The notes beneath the pieces were generated by a model. That model made no database searches, was not told the origin of the DNA, and saw only the letters and a program-made list of their open reading frames with translations. From assembly GCA_905331475.1 (NCBI GenBank), contig CAJNYU010000412.1:79227-143226 (forward strand): 64,000 nucleotides of DNA, read 5' to 3'. Shown here one piece after another: positions 11,895 through 24,034 of the stretch. This DNA comes from Rotaria socialis. Its lineage: Eukaryota; Rotifera; Eurotatoria; Philodinida; Philodinidae. The stretch's first letter is position 1. Each line of letters starts with the position of its first letter. The position numbers were made by a program, and so were the translations under genes.

Positions 11895-12433
11895 ATGATG
11901 GATACAAGTGACAAAAGTATAGAATATGATAAAACTTTTGTTAAGCGTCCAAAGGAAAAAAAGAACCATTTGGCTAGTCGAGTTAATAAATTTCAAGAAA
12001 TAGTCAATCAAAGTGGTGCACCACCATCGGCTAATCAAGCGGAGTTCGTTAATTTAATATGTGAGGCATAAAACGAATTGATTTTATTATATTTTTAGTT
12101 TAGCTCACCGAGGACATGAAGTTCAAGAGTATATTTTAGAAGAAATGAAACAATTATGTCAGGTAATTCAAACTAATGGGCAACGACAAGAAGATGGAAC
12201 AACAATGATTTCATTTGGCCATTTATTTGAAGTATTCGAAATTTTTTTGTTAAAATACAACGTATTAGAAACAAAATTCTCTTCCTTTGCTTTAGATATT
12301 TTCAAACATCTCAGATAAATTAGTTGGCATTCTATTGAAAGCCCGTAAACATGGTTACCTAAAATTTGAAGGTGAAATTTTATTGCAAAATAGAGATGAA
12401 AATGTTATTATTCAACTTATTCGTTTACCTTAA
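11895..12433 (+). CDS. ABRA/costars-domain protein
   Basis: Exons 11895-12060, 12104-12231 and 12296-12433, with introns of 43 and 64 nt and phases 1 and 0, give 143 aa. The start is ATGATGG at 11895. The C-terminal ~85 residues match the costars domain of actin-binding Rho-activating protein (ABRA/STARS) and ABRACL: MKQLCQVI, a GTTMISFGHLFE segment, ISDKLVGILLKARKHG, then F-EGE-ILLQ-R-DENVIIQL. The N-terminal ~55 residues are basic (KRPKEKKNH). In other animals ABRA binds actin and stimulates MRTF/SRF signalling. The isolated domain regulates actin dynamics in Dictyostelium. The first acceptor is the second AG in TTTTAGTTTAG, chosen because it alone keeps the frame. An AATAAA lies near 12570. 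Confidence 0.85.
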
Positions 12434-14499
12434 AATGATTTATTTACTTTCTTTCTATACTCTAATATTGTATTAATTATTGGATTTCATTTTTATTAAG
12501 CTAATAGGACGGATGAAGTTCACATAAACGTGAAGTATTTATTTTATTTATTATTTCCAATGAAAAACTCAATAAATATCCGCTAGTTTTAATCATGGAA
12601 TTTATTATCTATTGATATTATCATCTTGAATTTTTGCCCCAATAGAAGATATTAATCTATTCAATACTAGTCTCTCATGTAGCGACATGAGCAGTTACTA
12701 CTAAGTAAAATCATATTTGATCGATCGTCACTTTGATATCATGGTGAAGTTGACCTTCAAAATACTCAATGAATTGGACAAAAACCACGTGTGACACTAA
12801 AATATGCATAAAAGATTACAGGTTTCTGTTTGATTTGTACTAGATACGAGTTTTAGACTTTTGTCGAAAATATATTTGCTTCAACGCTTCATTAACACTA
12901 AAAGTAATGTTACTGACACAATAATATAACAGAGAAAATTTTCTACTGAAATAAATTGATAGCTCACATACTATCCTACTCATTTTATTCGAGGTTTTCC
13001 AATTGAATAAGAATCTTCATAGGTCAATGTTATAGCCATATTCCATCGAGAAGTTGAGAACGAAAGGTATCGGGTTTTTTTCAGAAATACTTCACTAACC
13101 GGAAAAGACCATGAATATAGTTAGAAGAAATTTCTCTTGTGGTAGAATATTGTGAAACTTTCTTCAAAATTTATATGTCTTTAAATATGTTTGAGAGTGA
13201 TCTATATATGTAGTGCACTTTTTGATTGCTACACAGATACATTGTTGCATAGTAGACTTCAAAGATGACCGACAACGATGTATTGATTTTGCTTCAGTTG
13301 TTATATGATCAACATAAAAAAAAGATGAACTGATCAAGCTATTGCTTCGTCGAACAATCATTATCGATCTGTCTGAGTGTACTCTGTTGCATAATAATGT
13401 GTTGTATTATGTTGCCGATATAATCCATTTGGACAGCAGGTTTATGAATCCATTAATATAATGGTTCAAAGAGTAATGATGGAATAGCAACGCGACACAA
13501 TAAGGCTGTAGCTCAAGTCAAGAAAGTTCGTTCGAAATGTATCATTATAGAGAAGCGATTTTCTTCATGCTAAGAGCTTATTCGTGGAAAGCAATTATAA
13601 ATTATTAGATGTTTTTTACTTTACATATTTAGCATTAGTATGATATTGAATAGTGCCTGCCTGTTCCATCTTTCAGACGCATAAAGGCTATGTTGAGAAA
13701 GTTATTTTTTCTTTCATGATCGCCATCCTTTAACAATATCATAGGAATGAAAAATGTTGCCTCCTATTTTAGATCGATTAGGACAAGTTGACTCATACTG
13801 ATTACATAAAAACTGCCTAATCTAGTTCTTAATCAATCAAAAGTTATTCATAATTAAGTACATTGTGTGCTCATCAATTAGATTATAGATTCGAAAATAG
13901 GTGAAATACGTTCTAAACGATTGGGTAACAGTCAAAACGAAGTACGTATGTTGCCCGTCGATATAATTTTTCGTAGGCTAAGACTTCCATTAATTGTAAA
14001 ATAGCGAATAAGCAGCTCATGTCAATGCAATACTAGGATCTTCTATTACAAGAAGTGACTTTATTTTTCATGTATTCAATAGATAAATAATGCAAACATT
14101 GACATGCCTCTTGTGTATCTTTACATATTTATTATTGAAAACTACTTGATTGAATGTTTGCTCGTATCGCACTGTAGTATAAGGAAGAAAACAATGGTTG
14201 TATATTCGACGATACTTAATCAACGTGCGCTTTGCCAATCAAAGCATTCTGAGTCTTACTGATAATTTCTATAATTTGAATTATTTTATACATCAAAGAA
14301 ACATTAAATATAGAGAATCACTATTCGTATGACTATATTTAGAGAGAAACTTATTTATTCTAATATCATCACTGATGTCTTTAATCCATTTTTCATCGAT
14401 AAATTAAGGTTTTTAATTTAAATCTTTATATATATATTGTAAATATGTAGTTACGTGTCTTAAAAATCTTCTGGAAAGAAACTACTACAGTTTAAGTCT
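12434..14499. other. Intergenic, about 2 kb
   Basis: No supported gene. It holds the 3' flank of the costars gene and the 3' flank of the GPCR pseudogene (converging). I saw no tandem array or terminal inverted repeat. Confidence 0.5.
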
Positions 14500-15543
14500 T
14501 CATTTCTGCATTGTGTTGATTGATGAGTTCGTCGATTGAGGTAATACTCGATTATTATTTAAGATTTGTTGTCGAAGTCGATTGAAATGAATGTTACAAA
14601 ATACATGAATAAACTGTTGACGAAATCGTTTTGATACACACATGTATATATAGAATGGGCTCTAAAATATAATAATTAAAACAAAAATATAATTATATAA
14701 TATGAAATATCTTGTCTACTTACTGCAAAATAAAAATTATGTATATCAATAGCAAGAATTGGGAAAAAATTAGTTAGCTCATTAGATTGGTAGTTAACGA
14801 CTATAAGAGTAACAATTACAAATGGTGTTAAAACGAAGACATTGTGGATAACTTGAATGAGTACCATTTGTGTTAATTGTTTATCTAATTCACGTCGAAC
14901 CAATGGAACTGTTCGATAACTTAAATTTCGTACATTATAATAAACTAACAAACCGAATAGAACAATAACTATAAGAGGTAAAGTACCCATGAAGATACAA
15001 ATATAACCCAATGTGACATATTGTTGAAAGATTATATTTGTTTCTGCACAAATAGTTTGATTGATATTGAGCGGTGACGGAATTAACTCGTAATAGATAA
15101 TAACTGGAATTCCATGAAGAATTCAGAATAAAATAGTTCCAGTTACAATAGATCGAGCTAATTTCAGTATGATTCCATCGATGCCAAAATGGATTAAAAG
15201 ATTTTGCTGAAAATTGATCAACCGTTGCAAAACACATACATGTAAACGATGTTAATAACCATAGTTCAATCGAAAAGAATCTTATTTTACAATAGAACAA
15301 TGAACTTCCTGTCAAATCGATTCCGAAACCAACTAAGTAAACTATTAGTGAAATGAGCTATATTAGCAAATGACATTGCTGTTAAATAAAATCAACATGA
15401 ATTTTGTCGGAAAGTTTGAAGATTTAAAAATACAATTATATTAGAGTTCCACCAAAGAAGCCAAGTACAAAAATAAATAAACCCAAATAAATAGTCACTT
15501 GTTGTGCAAGAATTGCAAATTATGGAATTGAAGATGTCGACAT
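14500..15543 (-). pseudogene. Decayed rhodopsin-like GPCR
   Basis: Reading from an ATG at 15543, the frame encodes pieces of a seven-helix receptor of the type expanded in bdelloids: TM1 (VTIYLGLFIFVLGFFGG), TM3 start (GSSLFYCKIRFFSIEL), a DRY-position 'ATVDQF', TM4, TM5 (FMGTLPLIVIVLFGLLVYY), TM6 (VFVLTPFVIVTLIVV) and TM7/C-tail across an intron (acceptor near 14658, final exon ending TGA at 14500-14502). The frame is broken by several stops in the TM1-TM2 segment, by frameshifts around 15300 and 15160, and by a TGA in TM4 where the family has Trp. Only the last ~220 codons are uninterrupted. Ligand unknown. Confidence 0.8.
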
Positions 15544-18500
15544 AATTTTCAATTGGAAATTATTGATGATCTATTGAAAGGACACTACAGCCTATTCAAA
15601 ATGTTGAGTTTCACGACTAACCCGCGGAGAAAAGTTTTTTCTTCTTCTATTAGAGAAGACATTCAACATGCTTATTATAAAGCTATTAATATTATACAAA
15701 TGTACCCAAGAGAAAAGCAGTTCATGTCATGCTTCTGAATGAAGCAGGTTTTAATACTTCATTTAAAAATAAATCACAAACAGAGCTTCAAGTAATGAAG
15801 TAGGTTCAAAAAACGTTGTAATCTAGAGCAATGAATGTTCAAGATTTCACACTAGATATCTGCTAGTCAGACATTAAAGAAATAAGTCATTATTCATTTC
15901 GAAACACACCCAACAAATTGCGCTGAACAATTCTTCATATATTCTCGGGGATAGCGATCATTTATATTCGACTGTAGATGAAGTGAAAATATAAAATTGA
16001 ATTTGTAAATACAAAATTGAATGAAACATATTGACAAAGGAGTATGTTAAAAGTAGAGAATTAATAACTATTGTATTGAAGTCAACCGAGAATTCAAAGC
16101 CAAATTGAAAAATATGAAGATCAATGCATATATTCGTATAAGAAAATATGCTAAAGAAAGTGTGATGGAAAAAACAACAACAGGGAATATTATCGAAATC
16201 TGCCATTCTAACCTACTTTTCTAGCTGATAATTAAATCTTGGGAAAATAATAAATAGGATTAACTTCAAAATCTTCTGAAATATCCCAAAATTCCTGTAA
16301 AGTAGCTCGTTCTTATGACATTTTAGACATTAAAAAAAGTTCACCAGTCTACATAAGTCGTTCTTCTATCATATATGAATAAAACTAGCCGATTTGAGCT
16401 TTGAATAGATGTTTCGAAAATTCTGTCTATGAAAAAATGTTCTCGTTTAGTGCATTTATTTTTCCACTTAAACCATAATACAGATGGGAAAATAATTAAA
16501 TGTAGGCTATTTTGTAAGAAAAAATAACTTTTTAAATCTGCATCAATATTTTTTTGATTTATCTGAAATTGCTTCCAGAGAAAAAGCTATTAATACCATA
16601 TCCCATTCATAAGATTTTGACTTGTTTGCATGAGCTATATTTATTGTCAAGACAAAAATCATGATCTAATGTCATTGAAACTCTTATTATGCAGCAAAAT
16701 TTCATGTTCTATTACAATTGATTTTTACTAAATGTCATCTAGAAGTTATTGCTTTTTAGATTTCCAGATATTCAAATAGGCATTTATGGCGAATAAATCT
16801 AAAAATGATTAGAAACTCTAGCCAAACATTTTATCACTCTGTTAACTAAAAGAGCTAATTTTGTTTTAATTAATATATTAAATATGAAATTCAACGAAAT
16901 CATTACTCTATTAGATGTGTTCATTTGTTCTAAGTAAATTGTGTGAATTGAAATCAACACTGGAAAATTCACAGCAGAATTTGATTAAAATTTTGTTTTC
17001 TGAGTTTTTACTCTAATCTTATATAGGGATGTGCGATATGCATTTACTGAACACCGATCGACATCGACAGTGATCTTCAGTGCCACTGATCACGGAAATA
17101 TTGATCACACTGACACTGAGGTCTCTGGAACACTGATGACCACTGTATCACCTATCACTGATACGCTGATACCATCGACGTCACTGGTACTTCAGGGACA
17201 CTGACTTCACTGACAACTCGTAATTAATTCTTACATGCAAGACCTATACTCTGATTAAAAAAGAATGATTATAAACTATATGTATGTATTTTTCAAGAAA
17301 CTTAATGAGTAGAGTTTTAAAAACGCGAAGAAAATGAATACTTTTTCGCCGAAGAGCTAGATAAATATTTTATAAGTGAAAATATTCGAGAACAAAAAAA
17401 CACGTAAATAAATGAATATTACAGAAAGATAACTTTTGCGAAAATAAAAGTAAATACGTCTTTCAAATGTCAAGATAAATAAAACAAAGAACTAGGATGT
17501 GGGTGTCCAGAACATCAACACCCACACTCATAGTATGCACCCATTCTCCCGAAGAGTTTTTTTTATCTCTCCCTCCATTCTTCGTTCCCAAGAGAGATTG
17601 TTTTTCTTAATCAAAAACTGTAATAGAAGCAGTCTGCATAATTGATAGTTCGTGTATGAGCGTGTCTTAAATTCGGCATAGAAAAAATAAAAGTACAATT
17701 ACCCAAGAAAAAGTACCTGCTGCATAAAATAAGCTGTCTGCATGATTTTCAGTAGTTTTAATTTTACAGACACTTAGCGTTGTTCAATCTATTTTGAGAA
17801 ACATCTATTTATCATCCTTTACTTCAATCCTCTTGAAATAATATAAGAAAGTCATTGATGTACTACGAAGAGATACAATAAATGTAATATTGGTGAACTT
17901 ATAATACCATCTGTCGCAGTCTGCAATATTTTATGGAGGTGCTATTAAGATGCCGTGTTCGACTAATAGAAGAGAACAAGGAATTCCGATTTGTACACAA
18001 TAAATTTTAATACTCATTTTACATCATGTTTCTTAAATTCGGTTCTGAATTTAATATTTGCTTTCGCTAGCATCTCTTACTTTTCAATTAGATAATACGT
18101 GTTCACAATCTTTGTTTCCAATAAGATGTTTTCGAAACTAAATAGCTTTGAAAAAATAGCAGGTATGTCTGCGCGTATATAATTTCAGTAACATATGTAC
18201 ATATATGCATCTATTGAAAGATATTAATTAATTACTATTTGTTTTAATTTTCAGTGATATTTCATCTTTGAATACTTATTGTTGCTGAATAATTTTTGTA
18301 TCCAAAACTATAGTAGGTAAAAATAAAAACCTCTTATTTTCAATTATTCTTTCATATCAAATATATTTGAAATGATCAATCTCACAGAAAGAAGTGTTTG
18401 GTTTTTCTTCCTCTTTGACGGCAATGCTGCCATCATAGCTATTTAAAAAATATAATCTACGACATTCGACTTGTTTTTATTCATAAAATCCTGCCGTCTC

Positions 18501-19200
18501 TCTAACATCATATTTTCATTTATATAGACATGTTCACTCCTGCTTGTTACTATTTACAGAGAAAAAATAATCGATACAAAGTAATCAAAAAAAAATGTAA
18601 ACATTTATAATATGACTTTTCAAGTATTTCATCTCTACTATGCAAACACGAAATGGTTAATTATACAGACAATCATTCTTCGTCAATTATCCTATTCGTA
18701 AAATTTTGGTAACATGACTGTTTCAATTCACACCAGCAAGCTACTGGGAGATCTTCTCGTTTGTGATAAACAGTGAGAACATTCATCTATCAAATGTAAT
18801 TTTATCAAGCTTAATAGAAACTAAAATTCCATGGGATTTTCGACATACATGATCGATATTTGATTCGTTGATAAAACCATATGTCTATTTTAATACTAGT
18901 GCCTATGCTAGTAGAAAATTTTAGTATTTAAAATATTTAAATAGAAAGATTCCGTTGTTGTGCTTTAATTTATGCACATAGGAATTATATGAATGAAGAA
19001 CTAAAACTACACGTTTGTTTTCATTTAATTGACGTCGGGTGAGAATCCAGACGAAGAGTTGTTGTGACGAGTTTAGGGTAATTACTTACTTTTGGCCTCA
19101 ATGTATTTATTAGTAATACATAGTTACTAATTATTATAAAAAAAATTGTAGTCAAACGTATAGATTTCATTAGACTACGACCTTATACATATGAACAAAA
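15544..19200. other. Intergenic, about 3.7 kb
   Basis: Apart from the short tandem array at 17035-17220, nothing recognisable is present. The open frames are short and lack coding bias. The last few hundred bases should contain the Ly6 gene promoter. Confidence 0.5.
17035..17220. repeat. Degenerate ACTGA/TCACTG tandem array
   Basis: About 185 bp in which CACTGA or its variants (ACTGATCAC, GACACTGAC) recur every 8-12 bases. It starts just after AGGGATGTGCGATATGC, which resembles the ends of the hAT-like elements at 19.7 and 60 kb. No matching right terminus or target duplication could be found, so any transposon origin is an inference. Confidence 0.6.
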
Positions 19201-19674
19201 ATGAATGCAATCATTGTTTTATGTGTGTGCAGTAAGTTTCTTCTGTTTTTTTTTCTCTATGTCGAAATGAGTATGAGCATACTCATTCTTGTTTTTAGTA
19301 TTATTACCAGCGTGTGCGGCTCTCAACTGTTATTCATGTACAAATATAGGCTGCAGTGATCCATTTAATTCCGGGGCTATAGGTGTTAGTACAACTGGAG
19401 CAGTTAGTTCCAATACTTATTGCACGGTGTGTAATTTTTTCTTACCATCATCATTTGTTTTTATTGAAGTTTTCTTCGTATATAGAAAATAGTGAATTCT
19501 GGCACTGTTGTACGTGGTGGCGCATCATCATGTACTGCTGTTGCATTTGTTCTAAACACAGGAATTGCATGTTGTCAAACGGATCTTTGTAATGGTGCAT
19601 CTGCTAATTATGAAACACCATTGTTATTGACTTTCAGTGTTGTAGTCGTTTTGATCAAGATTTATTCTGCTTAG
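19201..19674 (+). CDS. Ly6/uPAR three-finger GPI-anchored protein
   Basis: Exons 19201-19231, 19299-19426 and 19486-19674, phases 1 and 0, give 115 aa. Exon 1 plus the start of exon 2 make a signal peptide (MNAIIVLCVC-ILLPACAA). The mature chain has the Ly6/uPAR pattern: LNCYSC near its start, GC, YC, SSC, then the diagnostic CCQTDLCN. The C-terminal hydrophobic segment (LLLTFSVVVVLIKIYSA), without a charged tail, predicts GPI attachment near NGAS. Proteins of this family act at the outer cell surface as receptor modulators or ligands. The specific partner cannot be read from sequence. A hAT-like element lies 45 bp beyond the stop. Confidence 0.85.
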
Positions 19675-19718
19675 GAACTCTCACTAGTTTCTCTTTTCTA
19701 TTGATTTTAAGTGTGTAC

Positions 19719-20168
19719 CAGAGACCGAAATCGAATCGATTCCGAATGGAACTTCAAAACTACCGAATCGAATGAATAAAAAAAAATTAAAAAAAAGCCG
19801 AATCGAATCGAATGATACTTCTAGAAAAGAGGTCGAATCGAATCGATTCGTTTTTTTTCAGTTTCATTCGGCTATTGAAAATCATTTTCTTTGTTCTGGT
19901 GTTATGGTCGAGAGCAGTTGACTAGTATAAGAGATGACGCATGAAAAAGGACGTACACTGTTTCTCTTNATGTAATGGTGAATACCATATTTTGTAAACC
20001 CAATTTGAGTCGAATCGAATCGAATCGAATTGATTTTTTTCGTGTTTTTAGCCGAATTGAATCGAATTACAATTTTAAAAAGACCAGAAAACCCGAATCG
20101 AATCGAATTACAGTTCTAAAAAGCCGAATCGAATCGAATGGCACTTTTGTCATCGGTTTCGGTCTCTG
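19719..20168. mobile_element. hAT-like element made of TCGAATCGAA arrays
   Basis: Termini CAGAGACCGAAA...TTTCGGTCTCTG are flanked by GTGTGTAC (19711-19718) and GTGTGTGC (20169-20176), an 8-bp duplication with one mismatch. The interior consists largely of ATCGAATCGA-type repeats, all in the same orientation, interrupted by unique spacers (for example 19870-19990). It has no transposase. The single N at 19969 shows the assembler was unsure here. Confidence 0.8.
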
Positions 20169-20176
20169 GTGTGTGC

Positions 20177-21054
20177 ATGGCTCTTTAAAGTTATTAAAAT
20201 GTTCCTTCTGCAAAAAAAGCCGTTCTTTTCCCGCTCATATTATTGCCTCTTTTTAATAACATATTTTACGTATTCAAGAACACACTGTTATTTCGCTTTT
20301 AATTAATCTCCAAATAAAGGGCCTATTTAACATAATCTTATATATATTTTAAATTGAACTCAAAAAGGAACTACGTTAATTGTGCATAAGTGTTCTATTG
20401 TTTGACAAAACCAATGCTGGTCTCATAATTGTACCTCTCAGCTAGTTGCCAGTGAAAAAAATTGAAGCTTTTACACTACGCAAAGTTTATTGAGAACTTT
20501 ACCTTTTCAAAGACTTTAAGTCGAAACCTGATATTCTATGTTACATTAGGATCGTAAGCTATCAAGCTTACAAGTTAAAAAGATTTGACTACTCGTGACC
20601 ATCTACATTAAAGGCGCAGAATAATTACACGAAGTATCATGCTATTAACTATATAGCCTTTGCATCAATGGCTAGTCATATTTTCATCACACCCAGAGCA
20701 GTTTTAGAGTGTTAAAAACAAAGAATTCGTTTGATAAAACTATGAAAATTTTCGTACATATTTAGTGTTAAACCAAAAACAATTTTTCAAATATGAATAA
20801 ACTTATAGTTCTCTGATCAAAAGCAAATCATTTTATTCGCAATGATGAAAATTTTCTCTACTATCTTTTTATCATAATTTATCATGCTGAAACAATAAGT
20901 TACACGTTTTCCCTCGGTATTTGTATACAGAAAAAGGAAAAAAAAGGAAAGAGACATTCGTAGGTCAATCGTCGATAGGTAGATAACACAAAAGCACACG
21001 TGTTCGTCTATTTTCGCATTGTATTCTGTGTTTCTCCTTATATTGAAGCAAATC
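20177..21054. other. Intergenic upstream of the LCAT-family gene
   Basis: About 880 bp without a supported gene. It presumably includes the LCAT-family promoter. No repeat or RNA was recognised. Confidence 0.5.
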
Positions 21055-22245
21055 ATGACGCGTCTTTCGTTATTTCTTCTTACGATTGCTTTTATTTTTG
21101 TTTACAAAATATCTTCGATTGATTGCAAATCTCCAATTATTTTCATTCCTGGAAGTTTTTGTAGTCTACTTGAAGTACGTATTGATACAACACTTCAGCC
21201 AGCTTGTTCAACGTCTTTACATAATCAATGGATTCTTCTTTGGTTAAATCTACGTTTTTTTGAACCAAGCAATTTAGCATGTCTTCATAATATTTTTAAA
21301 TTCGTTTATAATTCTTCATCGAATTCATTTGAAAATCCACTTGGTGTTGAAACACGTATCGTACCGAATTCAATTTATGGTTCGTTTCTTACTGGCATTC
21401 TTTGGGAATATTTAGAATTAGATAAATTTCTTTTTCATTTTGTTACAAAATATGATTATCAAGATGGTGTTAATCTTCATTCAATACCTTATGATTTTCG
21501 ACGAGGTTCAAACGCAACATTACTGTCTTTTAATGAAAATTTAAAACAACTAATTGAATTAACATATGTGAGAAATATGAATACAAGCGTTTATTTAGTT
21601 AGTCATAGTACAGGTGGTTCAATGTCATTGTTTTTTCTTTCACAACAAACACAAATATGGAAAGACCAATATATTCAAGGATGGATTTCATTAAGTGGAA
21701 ATATAGCTGGTGAAGTCGATAATATTCAAAATTTAGTTCAAGGTTTTCTTTCACCTTTTGTACCACGTGATGTTATTCAAACATGGGACTTTTTTGCTTG
21801 GCGATTACCTGAACCAATGATTTATGGTTCTCAACGAACAATTATTACAAGTCCATCGAAAAATTATACATCATATGATATGCTCGATTTTTTACATGAC
21901 GTCAACGCTAAAGAACTTGCTTTCATCTATCCTGAAGTATCATCCATATTAGGATATTTACCAGCGCCGAATGTAGATACATACTGTTTTTTTGGAGCTA
22001 ATGTTTCAACACCGATTGGTTATATATCGAAATCAGATGAATTTAAAAATAATCATTTAGAAGCTATTTATGGCTGGGGCGATGGAGAACAGGATGACAC
22101 AACAAATATGTCATGTCAATTGTGGAATAAAACAATGGATTTTAAATATAGATTAATTTTAAAAGGATTTAATGGTGTCAAACATACAAAACTTGTAGGG
22201 AACGATAATGTACTTGAAGAGATTGATAAAATTATTTCTCTCTAA
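21055..22245 (+). CDS. LCAT-family acyltransferase / phospholipase A2 (group XV-like)
   Basis: Single-exon gene, 396 aa. ATG at 21055 is preferred to the in-frame TTG at 21019 because it begins a signal peptide (MTRLSLFLLTIAFIFVY). The mature start PIIFIPGSF matches the LCAT 'PVILVPG' strand and oxyanion region, and WLNLRFFEP matches the family's 'WLDLNMF' segment. The catalytic triad is visible: Ser185 in SHSTGG, Asp343 in GWGDGEQDD and His377 in VKHTK, close to the positions in human LCAT. Enzymes of this family hydrolyse the sn-2 acyl chain of phospholipids and transfer it to sterols (LCAT) or ceramide/lysosomal acceptors (PLA2G15). Which substrate is used here is not decided by the sequence. 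It is predicted to be secreted or lysosomal with several N-glycosylation sites. Confidence 0.9.
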   Translation: MTRLSLFLLTIAFIFVYKISSIDCKSPIIFIPGSFCSLLEVRIDTTLQPACSTSLHNQWILLWLNLRFFEPSNLACLHNIFKFVYNSSSNSFENPLGVETRIVPNSIYGSFLTGILWEYLELDKFLFHFVTKYDYQDGVNLHSIPYDFRRGSNATLLSFNENLKQLIELTYVRNMNTSVYLVSHSTGGSMSLFFLSQQTQIWKDQYIQGWISLSGNIAGEVDNIQNLVQGFLSPFVPRDVIQTWDFFAWRLPEPMIYGSQRTIITSPSKNYTSYDMLDFLHDVNAKELAFIYPEVSSILGYLPAPNVDTYCFFGANVSTPIGYISKSDEFKNNHLEAIYGWGDGEQDDTTNMSCQLWNKTMDFKYRLILKGFNGVKHTKLVGNDNVLEEIDKIISL

Positions 22246-22820
22246 TAAATATTGTTTGTTATAGAATTATATATCTAAATGAAAATATTGTAAAAAAAGA
22301 AAAATTCAGTATAATTATTACATACTAGAAAGTAAATAAATAATTTTTGCTTTACTAAATTCGATATCAACAGCTAATACATTAATCAAAACTAGTACGT
22401 GTTTTTTTGCACGTTGGACAAGATAGTGTTTAAGAGAATAAGATTTTAAAAAATTCGAATATTTCCTATTATTTCTTTTTCACTTCTTCTTATCGCTACT
22501 GAGGGAAAAAACTGTCATACGAGTCGAGTTTGTTATTGTTTACTTAGCATTATTTTCAAGTTTTTCTTTTCAATAATTTTATTTTTCGACAAAGAATTTC
22601 ATTGTATTCAGAAATATTCTCGATTTCAATTAGTTATCAATATAGAATAAAATATAAAAGCAGATGATACAATTTTTAATACCCCATACAAAAAAAAAGA
22701 CTATTTAAAACTCTAACAATAAATATAAGATTAAAAACATGGCTAGATTTTGTTTATAATTAAAATTGTAAGCATGTTGTTCTAGATTAAAATTATACGT
22801 ATAAATATATTCGTTTGCTT
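22246..22820. other. Convergent intergenic spacer
   Basis: About 575 bp of AT-rich sequence between the LCAT-family gene (plus) and the PARG-like gene (minus). It should contain both 3' ends. Nothing else was seen. Confidence 0.5.
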
Positions 22821-24034
22821 TTACGTATTATTTGATCTTTCCCATTGTAAATTTAATTTAACAATTTCTTCTAAAACTCGATCAACGCTTTTTTCTTGGA
22901 GCAGTTTGTCAGCAACTTCACGAGCTGCCGAAATATCGCTATTGTGCTCATTTGTTTGCGTATGAAAAATAATTTCATGAACTTCTGTCCAATATGCTGC
23001 AAGAATTTGTGCCAAAATCATCATTTGTCGATTATTCCCATAAGCACCACAACCCCACCAACCTGTATGTATTATTGTACGCAAACGAGTATTTCCGCTA
23101 CGAGACGTTGATCGTTGATGAGCTGCATTTAATTGGTGAGTTTTATTAGCAAGAATTTCAGCTGCTTTAAAGCCTACATAGCAAGTGGTAAGAATATATT
23201 GCACTTGATCGAGAGTATAAACGCCTCGCCCGTGACTTGGTGCTTCAATAGCAATTAAATTAACGGTCTGAGGATTTTTAAGGTATTCACAAGCTTGAAT
23301 AAGTTGCCGCTCAGTTGCTTTAGCAAATGCATTACCATAAACTTTAGTTGTATCCATTTTAATTACACGTTCAGTGTTACTTATTAGAACTAAAATTCAA
23401 AGATGAAAAAAAACGAAACATAATCAATAAATAAACTACTTGGTGTTGGCACAGTTTTTTGTGTATGTTTATCTGACCCAGTTGTATATGAACCAACTGT
23501 ATTTATCGTTTGCACGAAAAATTCTCTTAATGCTGCTAATTCAACACATTCTAAGACTTGTAATTCATCTTGTGCTAAAAGTGGACCACTGTAATAAGCA
23601 AATAAATCATGATTGGCAAAATTCAAATACCATTCAACACTATTATTGTCACCGCATGATTCATATTTAAATACATCCGCTTGAAATGTAACTTTCGTTG
23701 ATGTTGGTGATAATTTGTCAGGTGTTCGATCAGGTAGAAATGGCTTCCATCGGGTTACTAACAATGATCTTGAGGGTGATGGTGAATATCCTCTTATTTC
23801 ATTTATGTATTTAAAAATATATTGTTTATTTTTATCTCTAAAACTTGGTGCATATTTTTCATACAAGTCTTTGGATTTCATTTCTTCAGCTTGAAATAAA
23901 GCTTGTTGAAGTTCTTCGTAGCCTGAACTAAAGATTTCATTTCGTAATTCATCAATAGTTCGAAGATCAATTAGTGGTGCACCCGGTGCTGGTGTACACC
24001 AAACATCGTCCGTAAAACGAGAATGTGATGCCAT
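22821..24034 (-). CDS. Divergent poly(ADP-ribose) glycohydrolase-like protein
   Basis: Two exons, 23440-24034 and 22821-23389, with a 50-nt phase-1 intron, give 387 aa. ATG at 24034 is used rather than the TTG six bases upstream. The order of motifs follows the PARG catalytic macrodomain: a Phe-Ala-Asn stretch (NFANHD, residues 138-143), the signature region, then NTERVIKM and YGNAFAKAT (like 'NE..VI..GAE..Y.GYA'), YVGFKAAE, and TGWWGCGAYGNN (307-318), equivalent to 'TGNWGCGAFGGD'. The canonical PARG signature GGG-X(6-8)-QEE is replaced by YYSG...QDE (QDE at 155-157), so the glycine-rich loop is changed and one of the two adjacent glutamates is Asp. The family releases ADP-ribose from poly(ADP-ribose). 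Activity here is uncertain. Confidence 0.68.
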
